A stretch of 64,000 nt of DNA from Paenarthrobacter nicotinovorans (GCF_021919345.1 NZ_CP089293.1:1302001-1366000), one strand, 5' to 3'; counted from the stretch's first letter, positions 1 to 10,346 are shown. Made by a program: numbers and translations. The notes: generated from the letters alone by a model not told the origin.

Positions 1-1
1 C

Positions 2-1210
2 TTGGCCAGCGCCTGGTTGGTGGGGCATGTAGCCACCGGCGTCAACAACAACGTCATTGTCGGGCCGTTTACCGGTCCGGCGGTTTCAGCATCAGGCATG
101 TTGCTGCTCGGTGCTGCCCTGCTCGGAGCGGAGAAGCTCTTTTCGGCGAGCCGGCGGGCATCCGATCCTGCCCGCCGGAAGTTCCAGGTGCGTCGCGTCG
201 CGTCCGGTGTGGTGGTTGCTCTCCTCGTTGCCGGGCCTGTGGCCGGAATGGGTGCCTGGGCTGCGCAGAACGTCCTGCAGCCCTCGACGTCGACGGATTC
301 ACCGGCTGCCCCGGCAGCCCGGCAAGCGGCCTCGTCATTGGGTAGCCCGCGTCAGGTCCGGCCGATGGAATCAGGCACGCTGCCTGCTACCGCCGTCGAC
401 CGCGGCCAGGGACCCGAGCGGACGCGGACATTGGTGATCACCAGCGGCGAGCAAGGTGCGTTTACCTCCTCGCTCATGCGAGGGGCCGGAACAACCCTGG
501 ACAGCTTGTCCACCATCGCCTCGGCGAGGACCATCATTGGCGCTCCCGGACGCGAGGAAAACACGAGCGATGATGCCGCTACAGCGTCTTTGCGGCGGGC
601 AGTGGCCACTATCGTGGCGAGCACCGGCGTTGACCCGCGTCCCGACCTCGAGCAACTCGGTGCCGGTTTCGTGGTCCTCAAGGCCGCGGACAATGCTGCC
701 CAACTGACGGCAAGCAGAATCGACGCCGTCCCAGGGTTGGTGGCTGTCGGCCAGACCGACGCCGGGTGGTTGTGGCGCGTAACTCCGCGGAACCAGCCCT
801 CGGCGGGCGCCGCAGAAACGGCGCATCGTGTCCGTATCATCGACGCCCAAGGAAGCACTGTGGGCACCTTGCCTTCGGAGGATGTGAACGTCAACGCCAG
901 CGTCCCATCCGGTGATGGGGGCAGGAAAGTGGTCGTGGCTGAGCGATCCGATCCCGGTTGGACGGCCACGTTGGACGGTAAGCAGCTGCAGGCAACAACA
1001 TCCGGGTGGTCACAGGCGTTCGACCTGCCGGCCGGTGGCGGACAGTTGGAGATCCGCTACACGAACCCGTGGGCCCTGTGGCTCGGGATCCTGCAGGCCG
1101 TAGTGATCGCCTTGACGGTCCTGCTGGCGATCCCGATGCCTGCCCGCCGGTCCCGTACCGGCATGTCGAGGGACGAAGTCTCCCTCCGTAAGGAGTACAG
1201 CAGTGTCTGA
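2..1210 (+). CDS. C-terminal part of a large membrane protein, probably a family 2 glycosyltransferase
   Basis: The reading frame is open from the first bases of the window, so the true start lies outside it. About 400 residues are visible: two hydrophobic segments near residues 30-47 and 65-88, an extracytoplasmic-looking domain of about 260 residues rich in Ala, Ser and Thr, and a last membrane segment near 355-378 followed by a basic tail. No catalytic motif is present in this part. In related actinobacteria the gene before DUF5719 encodes a very long membrane glycosyltransferase that ends in this style, and that context is the only basis for the name. It overlaps the DUF5719 start by 8 nt, so the two are probably co-translated. 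A cell-envelope role is an inference. Confidence 0.55.
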   Translation: MASAWLVGHVATGVNNNVIVGPFTGPAVSASGMLLLGAALLGAEKLFSASRRASDPARRKFQVRRVASGVVVALLVAGPVAGMGAWAAQNVLQPSTSTDSPAAPAARQAASSLGSPRQVRPMESGTLPATAVDRGQGPERTRTLVITSGEQGAFTSSLMRGAGTTLDSLSTIASARTIIGAPGREENTSDDAATASLRRAVATIVASTGVDPRPDLEQLGAGFVVLKAADNAAQLTASRIDAVPGLVAVGQTDAGWLWRVTPRNQPSAGAAETAHRVRIIDAQGSTVGTLPSEDVNVNASVPSGDGGRKVVVAERSDPGWTATLDGKQLQATTSGWSQAFDLPAGGGQLEIRYTNPWALWLGILQAVVIALTVLLAIPMPARRSRTGMSRDEVSLRKEYSSV

Positions 1211-2927
1211 CGAGCAGAAGAAAAACGCCGACGACGCACCGCAGACGGCCGGCGAAACGCCGGTCGAGGACAAGCCAACGTTTAAAGGAAAGTCTCGCCG
1301 CGGCGAACAGTCTTCCCGCAGCGAACAGTCTTCCCGCAGCATGCGGGGGTCCCGAAGCTCCAGCAAAGGCATGGTCACCGGTGTTCTGTCGGCAGTGGTC
1401 ATCCTGGCTGCCGGGGGAGGCGCTGTGGCTGCCAGCTCGATGGTTCCGGGTCCCTCCGGCGGCACGAGCACCGACGTGCAGCAGGCGGATGTTCCCGCCG
1501 GCAGGGCCTTGGGCGTCTGCCCGGAACCGGCCCGCCTGGTCAATGGGACAGTGGTGGGCACGGATGCTGACTTCAGCCCCGTGTCGACGACGGCTACCAG
1601 CGCGCTCAACGCTGTGGTGCTGAGCAATCCGGCCGGCACCGTTCCCGGCAGCAAGGTCACTTCCCTTGGAGGCGGGAACGTCGCGGAAATCGCCAAGACT
1701 CCCACGAGCACTCCTACGCCGACGGCGGGTCCCCCTGTGCTTGCTGCGGGCGTGGCTTCCATCAGTCCGGTAACCTCGCCCACGGTGGTGGAAGCCGGGC
1801 CCATCGGAAACGAGCAAGCATCCTTGGCAGCCCACCTCAGTTACTCGGCAACCGACGGCGACCTCCGTGGCCTCGCTTCCGCACAATGCCAGCCGCCGAG
1901 CAACGATGCGTGGGTGCTGGGCGCGAACACGGCTGTCGGCCGCACAGCTGTCCTCAATCTCAGCAATTCATCAGAGACGCCCGCCACGGTGAGCCTTGAT
2001 CTCTACGGGTACGAAGGTCAGATTCAGGCTCCGGGTGCCAGGGGGCTTCTGGTGGCGCCGGGAACCACCCGCTCCGTGAACCTCGCCGGGCTCGCTCCGG
2101 GCCAATCCCAGCTGGGCATCCGCGTGCGCAGCACTGGCGGTCCGGTGGCCGGGACCATCCAGCAGAGCGTACTGCGCGGGCTGGCTCCCGGGGGAGTCGA
2201 ATACCTCTCACCGGGCGAAGGACCGTCGAACCTCCAGGTGATGTCCGGCGTCGACATCCAGGACTCGGAAGGCATCAAGGCACTCGCCGCCAAGTCAGGA
2301 TTCGCGGACGCTGTGCCGGCCCTCCAGATCGCTGTTCCGGGCTCAACGGACGCCGTGGTCCAGGTCAAGTTGTATGGTGCGAACGGCGAGCGAAAGCTTC
2401 CCAACGGGGGAGTGGTGACGGTCAAGGGTGGATCCGTTGCCTCGCTGAGCCTCGATGGAGTTCCGGCCGGTAGTTACACAATCCGTGCCAGCTCGGACGT
2501 TTCCTTCGTGGCATCGGCCAGGGTCACCCGCGGCTCAAAGGCCGAAGAGGCCACCGATTTCGCCTGGTCTCCAGCATCGGCCCGGCTTGGCAGTCAGCAC
2601 CTGGTGGCCGTTCCCCGCGATGGCCTGCGTTCCCTGAGCTTCGGGGTGCCCGAAGGCCGCGCTACCGTCAGCTACGCCCCGGTCACGGCCGACGGCAAAG
2701 TAGGCAAGGCTGTTGACATGGACCTTGCCGGTGGAACCACGTCAGTCATTGAACTCCCTGCAAAGGCCGGGGACGCGGTCATAGCGGGATACGTTGTTTC
2801 CGCATCCGGCGATCCCGTCTACGGCGCGCTGGTCCTTGGAAAACAGGGCCGCAACGATGTGTCTGTTGTCGCGATCCAGGATGCTGCGGCGGGACTTGAA
2901 AAGGTTCCCGTTTCCGTCGGCTACTAG
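1203..2927 (+). CDS. DUF5719 family secreted or membrane-anchored protein
   Basis: 574 residues with a GTG start that overlaps the upstream gene. The N-terminus is charged and low in complexity, with a duplicated 18-bp unit encoding EQSSRS. A single membrane segment follows at about residues 57-78, so it is probably anchored with a large outside domain. The remainder is Gly/Ala/Val/Ser-rich and beta-strand-like with no catalytic motif, which matches my recollection of DUF5719. Its function is unknown. Co-occurrence with the preceding membrane glycosyltransferase-like gene suggests a shared surface-polymer role, which is inference. Confidence 0.7.
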   Translation: MSDEQKKNADDAPQTAGETPVEDKPTFKGKSRRGEQSSRSEQSSRSMRGSRSSSKGMVTGVLSAVVILAAGGGAVAASSMVPGPSGGTSTDVQQADVPAGRALGVCPEPARLVNGTVVGTDADFSPVSTTATSALNAVVLSNPAGTVPGSKVTSLGGGNVAEIAKTPTSTPTPTAGPPVLAAGVASISPVTSPTVVEAGPIGNEQASLAAHLSYSATDGDLRGLASAQCQPPSNDAWVLGANTAVGRTAVLNLSNSSETPATVSLDLYGYEGQIQAPGARGLLVAPGTTRSVNLAGLAPGQSQLGIRVRSTGGPVAGTIQQSVLRGLAPGGVEYLSPGEGPSNLQVMSGVDIQDSEGIKALAAKSGFADAVPALQIAVPGSTDAVVQVKLYGANGERKLPNGGVVTVKGGSVASLSLDGVPAGSYTIRASSDVSFVASARVTRGSKAEEATDFAWSPASARLGSQHLVAVPRDGLRSLSFGVPEGRATVSYAPVTADGKVGKAVDMDLAGGTTSVIELPAKAGDAVIAGYVVSASGDPVYGALVLGKQGRNDVSVVAIQDAAAGLEKVPVSVGY

Positions 2928-2981
2928 CGGCGGTTCGGTCCGCTACAGGCCTCACCGGCCAGCCGGGTGACCGGCGTCGTC

Positions 2982-3500
2982 CTATTGGTACCGGCGCCGG
3001 TACACCGGGTCCAGTGTCTCCGGCGGTACGCCCAACATTTCCGCGGTGTATTCCACCACGACGTCATGGACGAGATCCTGCAACTCTTCCCTGGTGTTGG
3101 AGCCCTGCTCCACCACCCGGCGGTAGACCGTGATCATCGGCGGTTCTCCACGGCCGCCGGGAGTGTAGGACCCCATGGGTGCAGGGTTGCCGGTGGCAAC
3201 GAGCTGTTCCAGGTTCGGCGGGATCTCATCAACGGCGAAGAGAACGCCGTCCAATTGTTTGCCCCACATGTCCTGGAGGCGTTCGGCGGAGTCAAGCACC
3301 ATGTCGTCGAAACGCTCGGAACGCGTCCGGAAACCCGGAAGATTGGGCAGCATCAGCTCGCCACGCAGTCCCCTGCCATGACGGTTGCGGCGGCGTTTCC
3401 GGAATCCCCGCACGCCCGGTACGGCGTGTTCCTCTGTCTGATCGCCATCGGCGTCAGTCCACCGGACGGTAAACCCGGGAACATGTGGCTGTGACTGCAT
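2982..3500 (-). CDS. Metallopeptidase-family (zincin-like) protein with degenerate active site
   Basis: 172 residues. The C-terminal half has the layout of the small actinobacterial zincin family (PF06262): a segment on expected use (ELQDLVH), then the position where HExxH should lie, then LGVPPE. Here the motif reads HDVVVEY (residues 145-151), so both the catalytic Glu and the second His are replaced. The N-terminus carries a strongly basic stretch near residues 34-45 (FRKRRRNRHGRG), unlike a typical secreted protease. It lies tail-to-tail with DUF5719 and divergent from the DUF3499 gene, a conserved neighbourhood. The family call is fairly firm, but peptidase activity is doubtful. Confidence 0.7.
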   Translation of the reverse strand: MQSQPHVPGFTVRWTDADGDQTEEHAVPGVRGFRKRRRNRHGRGLRGELMLPNLPGFRTRSERFDDMVLDSAERLQDMWGKQLDGVLFAVDEIPPNLEQLVATGNPAPMGSYTPGGRGEPPMITVYRRVVEQGSNTREELQDLVHDVVVEYTAEMLGVPPETLDPVYRRRYQ

Positions 3501-3641
3501 ATATCGACTTTAGTCCTGAGGAACCGCCAGCGCGACATCATCGTGCGCACCGCGCCGGAGCTGCCGATACCAGCCCCTCCCGGGCAGCCACGGACGCTCA
3601 ATGCGCGCTACGGGAGCCAAGTGGCGCTAATCTGGGATGTT

Positions 3642-4019
3642 GTGGGTGCTATTCGTCAGTGTTCAAGATCAGCCTGCCGCCAGTCTGCGGTGGCCACTTT
3701 GACGTACGTGTACGCCGATTCAACGGCCGTCCTGGGTCCCCTAGCCACGTACGCCGAACCGCACGCCTACGACCTCTGCACGCAGCACGCCGAGAGCCTC
3801 ACCGTTCCCCGGGGTTGGGAAGTGCTGCGCCTGGCCATGCCCAGCACGCCACCGCAGCCCGGACCCGACGATCTGCTCGCTCTGGCCAACGCCGTCCGTG
3901 AGGCTGCCTCCGCGGCACCCGAAACGCCGGCCCGCCACAACCACACGCAGATGGAGCCGCCCGCAAGCGTCGAAGGTACCCGCCGGGGACACCTGCGGAT
4001 CCTCCGCGAACCGTCCTAA
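3642..4019 (+). CDS. DUF3499 family protein
   Basis: About 125 residues from a GTG that begins VGAIRQCSRSAC, the usual start of this family. The frame stays open upstream to 3543, but those codons give a Pro-rich stretch unlike the family. Cysteines in a C-x4-C arrangement (residues 7 and 12) and a later DLCTQH suggest a small zinc-binding fold. The middle part (YADSTAVLGPL, then EPHAYDLC) is the conserved core; the tail is variable. The function is unknown. It is divergent from the zincin-like gene and precedes Trm112 and ahcY, a set kept together in actinobacteria. Confidence 0.7.
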   Translation: MGAIRQCSRSACRQSAVATLTYVYADSTAVLGPLATYAEPHAYDLCTQHAESLTVPRGWEVLRLAMPSTPPQPGPDDLLALANAVREAASAAPETPARHNHTQMEPPASVEGTRRGHLRILREPS

Positions 4020-4158
4020 GCCACCGAAGGTGACTGCACCGGCGTCGTGACTCAAAGCGGCGTCGTGATCAAAACCCTGCGATCTTGCGCGGTAGTCTGG
4101 AATCTGCAGATAAATCCGCCAGCGGCGCCAGGCCGGCGCCACCCAGGGAGCATCATTC

Positions 4159-4377
4159 ATGCCAAAGGTCAGTCCTGAACTGTTGTCCATCCTGCGCTGC
4201 CCCGTGACGGGTTCACCGCTGGTCCAGGAGGGCGAGGAGCTGGTATCAACAGCTGCCGCCGCGGACGGCGAAAAGCTCCGCTACTCGATCGAAGACGGCA
4301 TTCCGCTGCTCCTGCCGCCGGAACTCCTGGCAGCGGCCAACGCGGCCGGCTCCAGCCAGCATGATGCCAAGGCCTAG
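4159..4377 (+). CDS. Trm112 family protein
   Basis: 72 residues. It shows the short Trm112/YcaR pattern: an N-terminal LLSILRCPVTGSPL element and a C-terminal YSIEDGIPLLLP element. Trm112 proteins in eukaryotes and archaea activate methyltransferases; bacterial versions are small and mostly uncharacterised. Only one cysteine (residue 14) remains of the zinc-ribbon pair seen in some members, so metal binding is unlikely. It stands 45 nt before ahcY, which removes the S-adenosylhomocysteine made by methyltransferases, so the pairing is functionally plausible. Confidence 0.85.
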   Translation: MPKVSPELLSILRCPVTGSPLVQEGEELVSTAAAADGEKLRYSIEDGIPLLLPPELLAAANAAGSSQHDAKA

Positions 4378-4422
4378 CAGCCCCTTTTTCTCAACACCCG
4401 CACGGTACCCCTAAGGACTTCC

Positions 4423-5901
<1,479 letters not shown>

Positions 5902-5928
5902 CAGCCCTCCGCAAAGAACATTCGATGG

Positions 5929-5967
5929 CGAAAGGCCGGACACGCGAACAGCGTGGCCGGCCTTTCG
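5929..5967. terminator. Hairpin terminator after ahcY
   Basis: An inverted repeat with CGAAAGGCCGG pairing CCGGCCTTTCG, extended inward by CACGC/GCGTG with one mismatch. No strong U-tract follows, as is usual in high-GC actinobacteria. Confidence 0.7.
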
Positions 5968-6007
5968 GCTAGAATTGGGTGTTCGGTATAGCTTGCCGGG
6001 GGACAGG

Positions 6008-7240
6008 ATGACGGGAACCATGACACAGGCCGCCAAACGGAAAACGGGCAAGGTCCTTGCCATCATAGGGATTTGCGCCGCCATTGTGGCAGGCGGAATC
6101 GGCGTGGCCACCGTACCCGGATTGCTCCCCGGTTCTACGCAGAACAACGCTGCTGCACCTTCCCCGACTCCCACCATCGAGGCCAAGCCCGTGGAACTGG
6201 GCATCACTCCGCTGGATGGGGCTGTTGAATGGAATCCCGTGGTGGGTCCCCAGATCAAGGCGGTCAACGGCAAGGTCAAGGATGTCGTTTTGACCCCTGC
6301 CGGTGGCGGGGCGCCCGTGGTGGGCAAGATCAGTCCTGACGGCTCTACCTGGACTACCCAGGAAGTCCTGAAGTTCAAGACGCAGTACAACTACTCCTTC
6401 ACCGTCGTGGACACCGCCGGCAAGGAAACCAAGAAGACCCAGACCTTCACCACGGTTTCCGCCGCGTACGAGGCAGACGCGTCCATCTACCCCCGCAACG
6501 GCACCACGGCAGGCTCAGGCCAGCCCATCGAAATCAACTTCAGCGAACCCGTCGTGGACAAGGTGGCCATGGAGAAGCGGGTGGCCATCACTGTGTCGTC
6601 CGGCCAACCTGTGGCATGGCACTGGTACTCCGACAAGAAAGTGCGGATCCGGCCCGAGGCATTCTGGGCCTCCGGCACTACTGTCACAGTGGACATGAAG
6701 CTGCTTGGTGTGGATTTCGGCAACAACATGATCGGTAATGGGGACGTTGTCTCCACCTTTACGACGGGTCCGCAGCGGATTGCCGTGGTGGATGACACCA
6801 CCAAGACCATGAACGTGTACTCCGATGGCCAACTGCTCCACACCGCGCCCGTGTCTCTCGGCGGCGAAGACTGGCTCTCGCCCACCGGTTACGCAGTGAT
6901 CCTGGAGCAGGAACGCAAATCCAATTTCAACGCCGGCAGCATCGGCCTGAAGCCCGGCGACAAGGGCTACTACGCCCCAATGGTGGTGGACTACGCCAAC
7001 CGCCTCACGTGGTCCGGAGTCTATGTCCACCAGGCGCTGGAATCAGCGTGGGGAGCCATCGGCCGCGTCAACGTCTCGCACGGCTGTGTCGGCCTGCTGC
7101 CGGATGATGCCGCTTGGTTCTTCAACAACATGAAGACCGGCGACGTGGTGCAGATCCTGAACACGGGAGCCCCGGCTGTCGAGCCACTGGAGGGTTTCGG
7201 CGACTGGAACATTCCCTGGGCCAGCTACGCCCAACGGTAG
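6008..7240 (+). CDS. L,D-transpeptidase with N-terminal Ig-like domains
   Basis: About 410 residues from the ATG at 6008. The longer open frame begins inside ahcY and is rejected. A basic tail and hydrophobic anchor (about residues 12-35) place the enzyme outside the membrane. Two Ig-like modules follow (about 55-145 and 150-255), the second with EINFSEPV and ending DVVSTFTTG. The YkuD catalytic domain runs from about 258 to 390, with VHQALES and the active-site motif SHGCVGL (His358, Cys360). Such enzymes form 3-3 peptidoglycan cross-links or attach proteins to the wall. The long Ig-YkuD layout is like mycobacterial LdtMt2. Confidence 0.92.
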   Translation: MTGTMTQAAKRKTGKVLAIIGICAAIVAGGIGVATVPGLLPGSTQNNAAAPSPTPTIEAKPVELGITPLDGAVEWNPVVGPQIKAVNGKVKDVVLTPAGGGAPVVGKISPDGSTWTTQEVLKFKTQYNYSFTVVDTAGKETKKTQTFTTVSAAYEADASIYPRNGTTAGSGQPIEINFSEPVVDKVAMEKRVAITVSSGQPVAWHWYSDKKVRIRPEAFWASGTTVTVDMKLLGVDFGNNMIGNGDVVSTFTTGPQRIAVVDDTTKTMNVYSDGQLLHTAPVSLGGEDWLSPTGYAVILEQERKSNFNAGSIGLKPGDKGYYAPMVVDYANRLTWSGVYVHQALESAWGAIGRVNVSHGCVGLLPDDAAWFFNNMKTGDVVQILNTGAPAVEPLEGFGDWNIPWASYAQR

Positions 7241-7278
7241 ACCTGCTGTTAAGATGGCCGCAGTGATTATTTCCTGCG

Positions 7279-7311
7279 CGCTTTGACCCGGACTTCGCTT
7301 TGACCCGGACT
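7279..7311. repeat. Tandem 16-bp direct repeat, possible operator
   Basis: The sequence CGCTTTGACCCGGACT occurs twice, at 7279-7294 and 7296-7311, identical and 17 bp apart. It lies in the 200-nt gap between the L,D-transpeptidase and the Cys-cluster gene, about 130 nt before the latter. Two identical sites spaced less than two helical turns apart could bind a regulator; no protein can be named. Confidence 0.5.
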
Positions 7312-7376
7312 ATTTGTGCCGACCATGTGTTGGCCTCCACTTTGTGCTGCCCTCTGGTGATCACGGGTGTCCCTCA

Positions 7377-7400
7377 GGGGAACCCGCTGACGGGTTCCCC
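7377..7400. terminator. Perfect 10-bp hairpin before the Cys-cluster gene
   Basis: GGGGAACCCG and CGGGTTCCCC flank a CTGA loop. The stem is perfect. It ends 41 nt before the next ATG, so it is either the terminator of the transpeptidase transcript or a leader hairpin of the next gene. No U-run follows. Confidence 0.55.
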
Positions 7401-7441
7401 GCCTCCTTACCCCGGACCCTCTTCATCATTTGGAGCACCGC

Positions 7442-8293
7442 ATGACCATCACACCAATTCTTCGCCCTGACTGCAGCAACTGCTTTGCGCTGTGCTGCAC
7501 CGCACTGGGATTTACCCGCTCAGCGGACTTTGCCATCGACAAGCCTGCCGCCTCGGCGTGCCCAAACCTGGCCGGGGACTTTTCCTGTGCCATCCACCAA
7601 CGGCTGCGCCCCCGCGGTTTCCGTGGCTGCACAGTTTTCGATTGCTTCGGCGCCGGCCAGCTCGTTTCCCAGCACACTTTCGGCGGAAACAGCTGGCGGG
7701 ACAACCCTGCCTCCGCGTCCTCGATGTTCGACGTTTTCAAAAGGGTCAGGCAACTCCACGAGATGCTCTGGTACCTGAACGAGGCCCGGCAACGGACGTT
7801 CGACCCCGAGCTCGCCTCTGCAGCCGCCCACCTTGCGGAACAGCTGGCGACCACCGCCGTGGGTGACGCAGCCACGGTCCTGGGTGCCGACGTCGAAACC
7901 TACCACGGGCAGGTGCGGGCCCTCCTGATGGAGGTCAGCGAAGAAGTCCGCGCGTCCTACGGCGCGGAAGACCGGCAAAGTCGCGACGGCGGCCTCCAGC
8001 CTGGTGCCGACCTGATGGGCGCAGACCTGGGGAACCAGCGCCTCTGTGGAGCAGATCTGCGGGGTTCGTACCTGATAGGGGCCAACCTGGCAGGCAGCGA
8101 CCTGGCTGCCGTGGATCTTCTGGGGGCGGATCTTCGTGGTGCAGAGCTGGCGGGGGCGGACCTGTCCAGGGCCCTCTACCTGACTCAACCGCAGGTCAAT
8201 GCTGCCGAAGGCGATGCACGGACGCTCCTGCCCACGGAACTCACCAGACCGGATCACTGGCTCCGGCAGCCCGGAACTAGGGCTCCTGGGTAA
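7442..8293 (+). CDS. Cysteine-cluster (YkgJ-like) protein with C-terminal pentapeptide repeats
   Basis: About 283 residues from the ATG at 7442, with GGAG six bases upstream; a TTG at 7430 is the alternative. The N-terminal 75 residues are cysteine-rich: CSNCFALCC near residue 11 and GCTVFDCFGAGQ near residue 63. This C-x2-C-x3-CC pattern is like the YkgJ cluster proteins, which may bind zinc or iron-sulfur. A helical middle part follows, and residues of about 185-255 form pentapeptide repeats of the A(D/N)LxG type (ADLMG, ADLRG, ANLAG, ADLSR), expected to fold as a right-handed quadrilateral beta-helix. Its role is unknown. The last 17 nt overlap the convergent RDD gene. Confidence 0.75.
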   Translation: MTITPILRPDCSNCFALCCTALGFTRSADFAIDKPAASACPNLAGDFSCAIHQRLRPRGFRGCTVFDCFGAGQLVSQHTFGGNSWRDNPASASSMFDVFKRVRQLHEMLWYLNEARQRTFDPELASAAAHLAEQLATTAVGDAATVLGADVETYHGQVRALLMEVSEEVRASYGAEDRQSRDGGLQPGADLMGADLGNQRLCGADLRGSYLIGANLAGSDLAAVDLLGADLRGAELAGADLSRALYLTQPQVNAAEGDARTLLPTELTRPDHWLRQPGTRAPG

Positions 8294-9083
8294 ACGGCAG
8301 CTTGCGCAAGCGGGCGCCCACCGTGGCGTTCCGCTGTTCGGCCTGACGCAGGCGCGCCAGCTCCCGGTTGCGTCGTTCCCCGAGGACTGCGCCGATGTAG
8401 TCCTCGGGGATCGTGCCGGGCGGCGGTGGCGGTGCGACATAGCGTGTGAGTTCCGTGGCCAGGGACATCGCCATGGCCAGGCGTGAGGCGGGAGCCATCA
8501 GGTAAGCCTGCTGTACAAACGTCCCTGCCCGGCGGGCGGTGGCGTCCGGGACCCTGCCGATGTCCGCCATGGCAATCCACCCCTGCAGATAGTGCGGTGC
8601 GTTGGGCACGATACGGGGTTTCGAGGGAACGCGCAGGCGGAGCGAATACGTGCCGGCAACGATATCGCCCAGCCGCTTCGATTTCTCGTTGAACAGCGCC
8701 ACTCCGATGGCCAGTCCGCCGAAGGTCAGGTAGATTTCCAGGAAACCGAGGAGCCCGCGGATAAGGGCGTGCCGGAAACGGATGGAACCGCCGTCGTCAC
8801 GGACGATCCGCAAACCCGTGGCGAGCTTACCCAGCGACCGGCCGCGGGTGAGGGTTTCCACAGTGACAGGGACGACCACCACAGAGAAAACGACGCTGCT
8901 GAGGACCAGAGCCCGGATGGCCGACTCGTCCAGGTCCGAAGAAGCCATCAGGACCAGGATGATCAGGAGTATCGCGAGGACCACCTGCGAGATGACGTCG
9001 AGGATCAGGCCCAGCCCCCGGGCCGCAAAAGACGCTGAGCGCAGCTCGAGGACCACTGCCTCGCCTGTGATGATCGAACTCAA
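8277..9083 (-). CDS. RDD family membrane protein
   Basis: About 268 residues from a TTG start at 9083 (LSSIITGEAVVLELRSASF), which matches where the family usually begins; an ATG at 9134 is possible but adds a Cys/Pro-rich leader. RDD domain marks are seen: the Arg after SASFAAR, two hydrophobic helices near residues 23-75, and KLATGLRIVRDDGG followed by SKRLGDIVAGT. The C-terminal 100 residues are cytoplasmic and charged, with a Pro-rich linker. It is divergent from the SpoIIM gene. RDD and SpoIIM proteins usually sit with MoxR, DUF58 and transglutaminase genes, which here lie about 9 kb away. Its function is unknown; a transport or envelope role is guessed. Confidence 0.85.
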   Translation of the reverse strand: MSSIITGEAVVLELRSASFAARGLGLILDVISQVVLAILLIILVLMASSDLDESAIRALVLSSVVFSVVVVPVTVETLTRGRSLGKLATGLRIVRDDGGSIRFRHALIRGLLGFLEIYLTFGGLAIGVALFNEKSKRLGDIVAGTYSLRLRVPSKPRIVPNAPHYLQGWIAMADIGRVPDATARRAGTFVQQAYLMAPASRLAMAMSLATELTRYVAPPPPPGTIPEDYIGAVLGERRNRELARLRQAEQRNATVGARLRKLPFTQEP

Positions 9084-9209
9084 GCCAGCCCCCACGCCTT
9101 CCGGACAATGCGGCGCCCAGCAGCGCCTGCACAACGAGTCTAGCGGCGTGACAGGCCAAAACGACGCCGATCAGGCGCTCGCGCGGGCCTCAGGCATTAG
9201 GGTGGTGCC

Positions 9210-10205
9210 GTGGACATCGATGCCTTCTCGGCCGTACATGGGGACAAATGGTCGCGGCTTCATTTCCTGGCGCACAAGCGCCGGTTGACGGGAGACGAGG
9301 CGGATGAACTGCTGCGCTTGTACCAAACAGTTTCCGGGCACCTGTCCCTGATCCGTTCGGTGGCTCCTGAAACCGGTCTGTCGTCGTCGTTGTCCGCCGC
9401 GTTGGCGCAGGCGCGCACCAGGTTTACCGGTGCCCGCTCGAACTTCATGGAAGACCTGGCCCGCTTCTTCGTCATCTCGTTGCCGGCCGCCTTCTACCGG
9501 ATCAGGTGGCTGACCCTTTGGTGCGGGCTTGCCTTCACGGTTGTCGGTGCCGCCTATGCCTTCTGGATAGGTACCTCCCCGGATGCGCTTCGAGCCGTCT
9601 TCGGCAGCGACGAGAGGGTGCGCAGGTACGTCGAGGAAGACTTCATCGATTACTACTCCGAGAATCCGGCGGCTTCCTTCGCCGGCGCCGTGTGGACCAA
9701 CAACGCCTGGATTTCCGCCCAAGCCGTGGCCTTCGGCATCACAGGATTCTGGGTGCCCTACATTCTTTTCATGAATGCCCAGGGCGTGGGAGTTGCCGCC
9801 GGTGTCTTCCTGGCAACGGGCAAGATCGACGTCTTCTTCAGCTACATCCTGCCCCACGGCCTGATGGAACTCACGGCTGTGTTCATTGCATGCGCCGCAG
9901 GGCTCAGGATTTTCTGGGCTATGGTGCGGCCCGGCCCCAGGACCCGGATGCAGGCTGTTGCGGATGAAGGGCGGTCATTGATCACCATCGCACTGGGCCT
10001 GGTGCTGGTCCTCCTGGTTTCCGGCATCGTTGAAGGATTCGTCACTCCGAGCCAGCTGCCCGTCTGGGCCAAGATCACCATCGGCGCGCTGGTGCTGGCC
10101 GGCTATTGGACGTACACGCTGCTTGTTGGCGGCCGGGCTGTCCGTGCGGGGGAGACAGGTGACTTGGACGCCAACGATGGCGGTTACAGAAGCATCGCCG
10201 CGTAG
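9210..10205 (+). CDS. SpoIIM-type (stage II sporulation protein M) membrane protein
   Basis: 331 residues with a GTG start. The N-terminal 85 residues are soluble and basic (VHGDKWSRLHFL, ELLRLYQ), then several membrane helices begin at about residue 90. The family core is visible in ENPAASFAGAVWTNNAWISAQAVAFG and the following LFMNAQGVGVAAG. SpoIIM acts in forespore engulfment in Bacillus, but this family is widespread in non-sporulating actinobacteria, usually beside RDD, DUF58 and MoxR genes. It is head-to-head with the RDD gene across a 126-nt gap, so a shared divergent promoter region is likely. Confidence 0.88.
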   Translation: MDIDAFSAVHGDKWSRLHFLAHKRRLTGDEADELLRLYQTVSGHLSLIRSVAPETGLSSSLSAALAQARTRFTGARSNFMEDLARFFVISLPAAFYRIRWLTLWCGLAFTVVGAAYAFWIGTSPDALRAVFGSDERVRRYVEEDFIDYYSENPAASFAGAVWTNNAWISAQAVAFGITGFWVPYILFMNAQGVGVAAGVFLATGKIDVFFSYILPHGLMELTAVFIACAAGLRIFWAMVRPGPRTRMQAVADEGRSLITIALGLVLVLLVSGIVEGFVTPSQLPVWAKITIGALVLAGYWTYTLLVGGRAVRAGETGDLDANDGGYRSIAA

Positions 10206-10346
10206 ACCTTACAGTTGCGTTTCAATCTGCTCCAAGGCGGGGTAGTTCCTCGTGTCGGCGCAAAGCCGGGCGGTAGGCTCGAAGGCAGACAAGAGAGCCG
10301 GCAGCACGCAATCGCCGGTGGATGCCTACGGAAGTGAACCCCCGCT

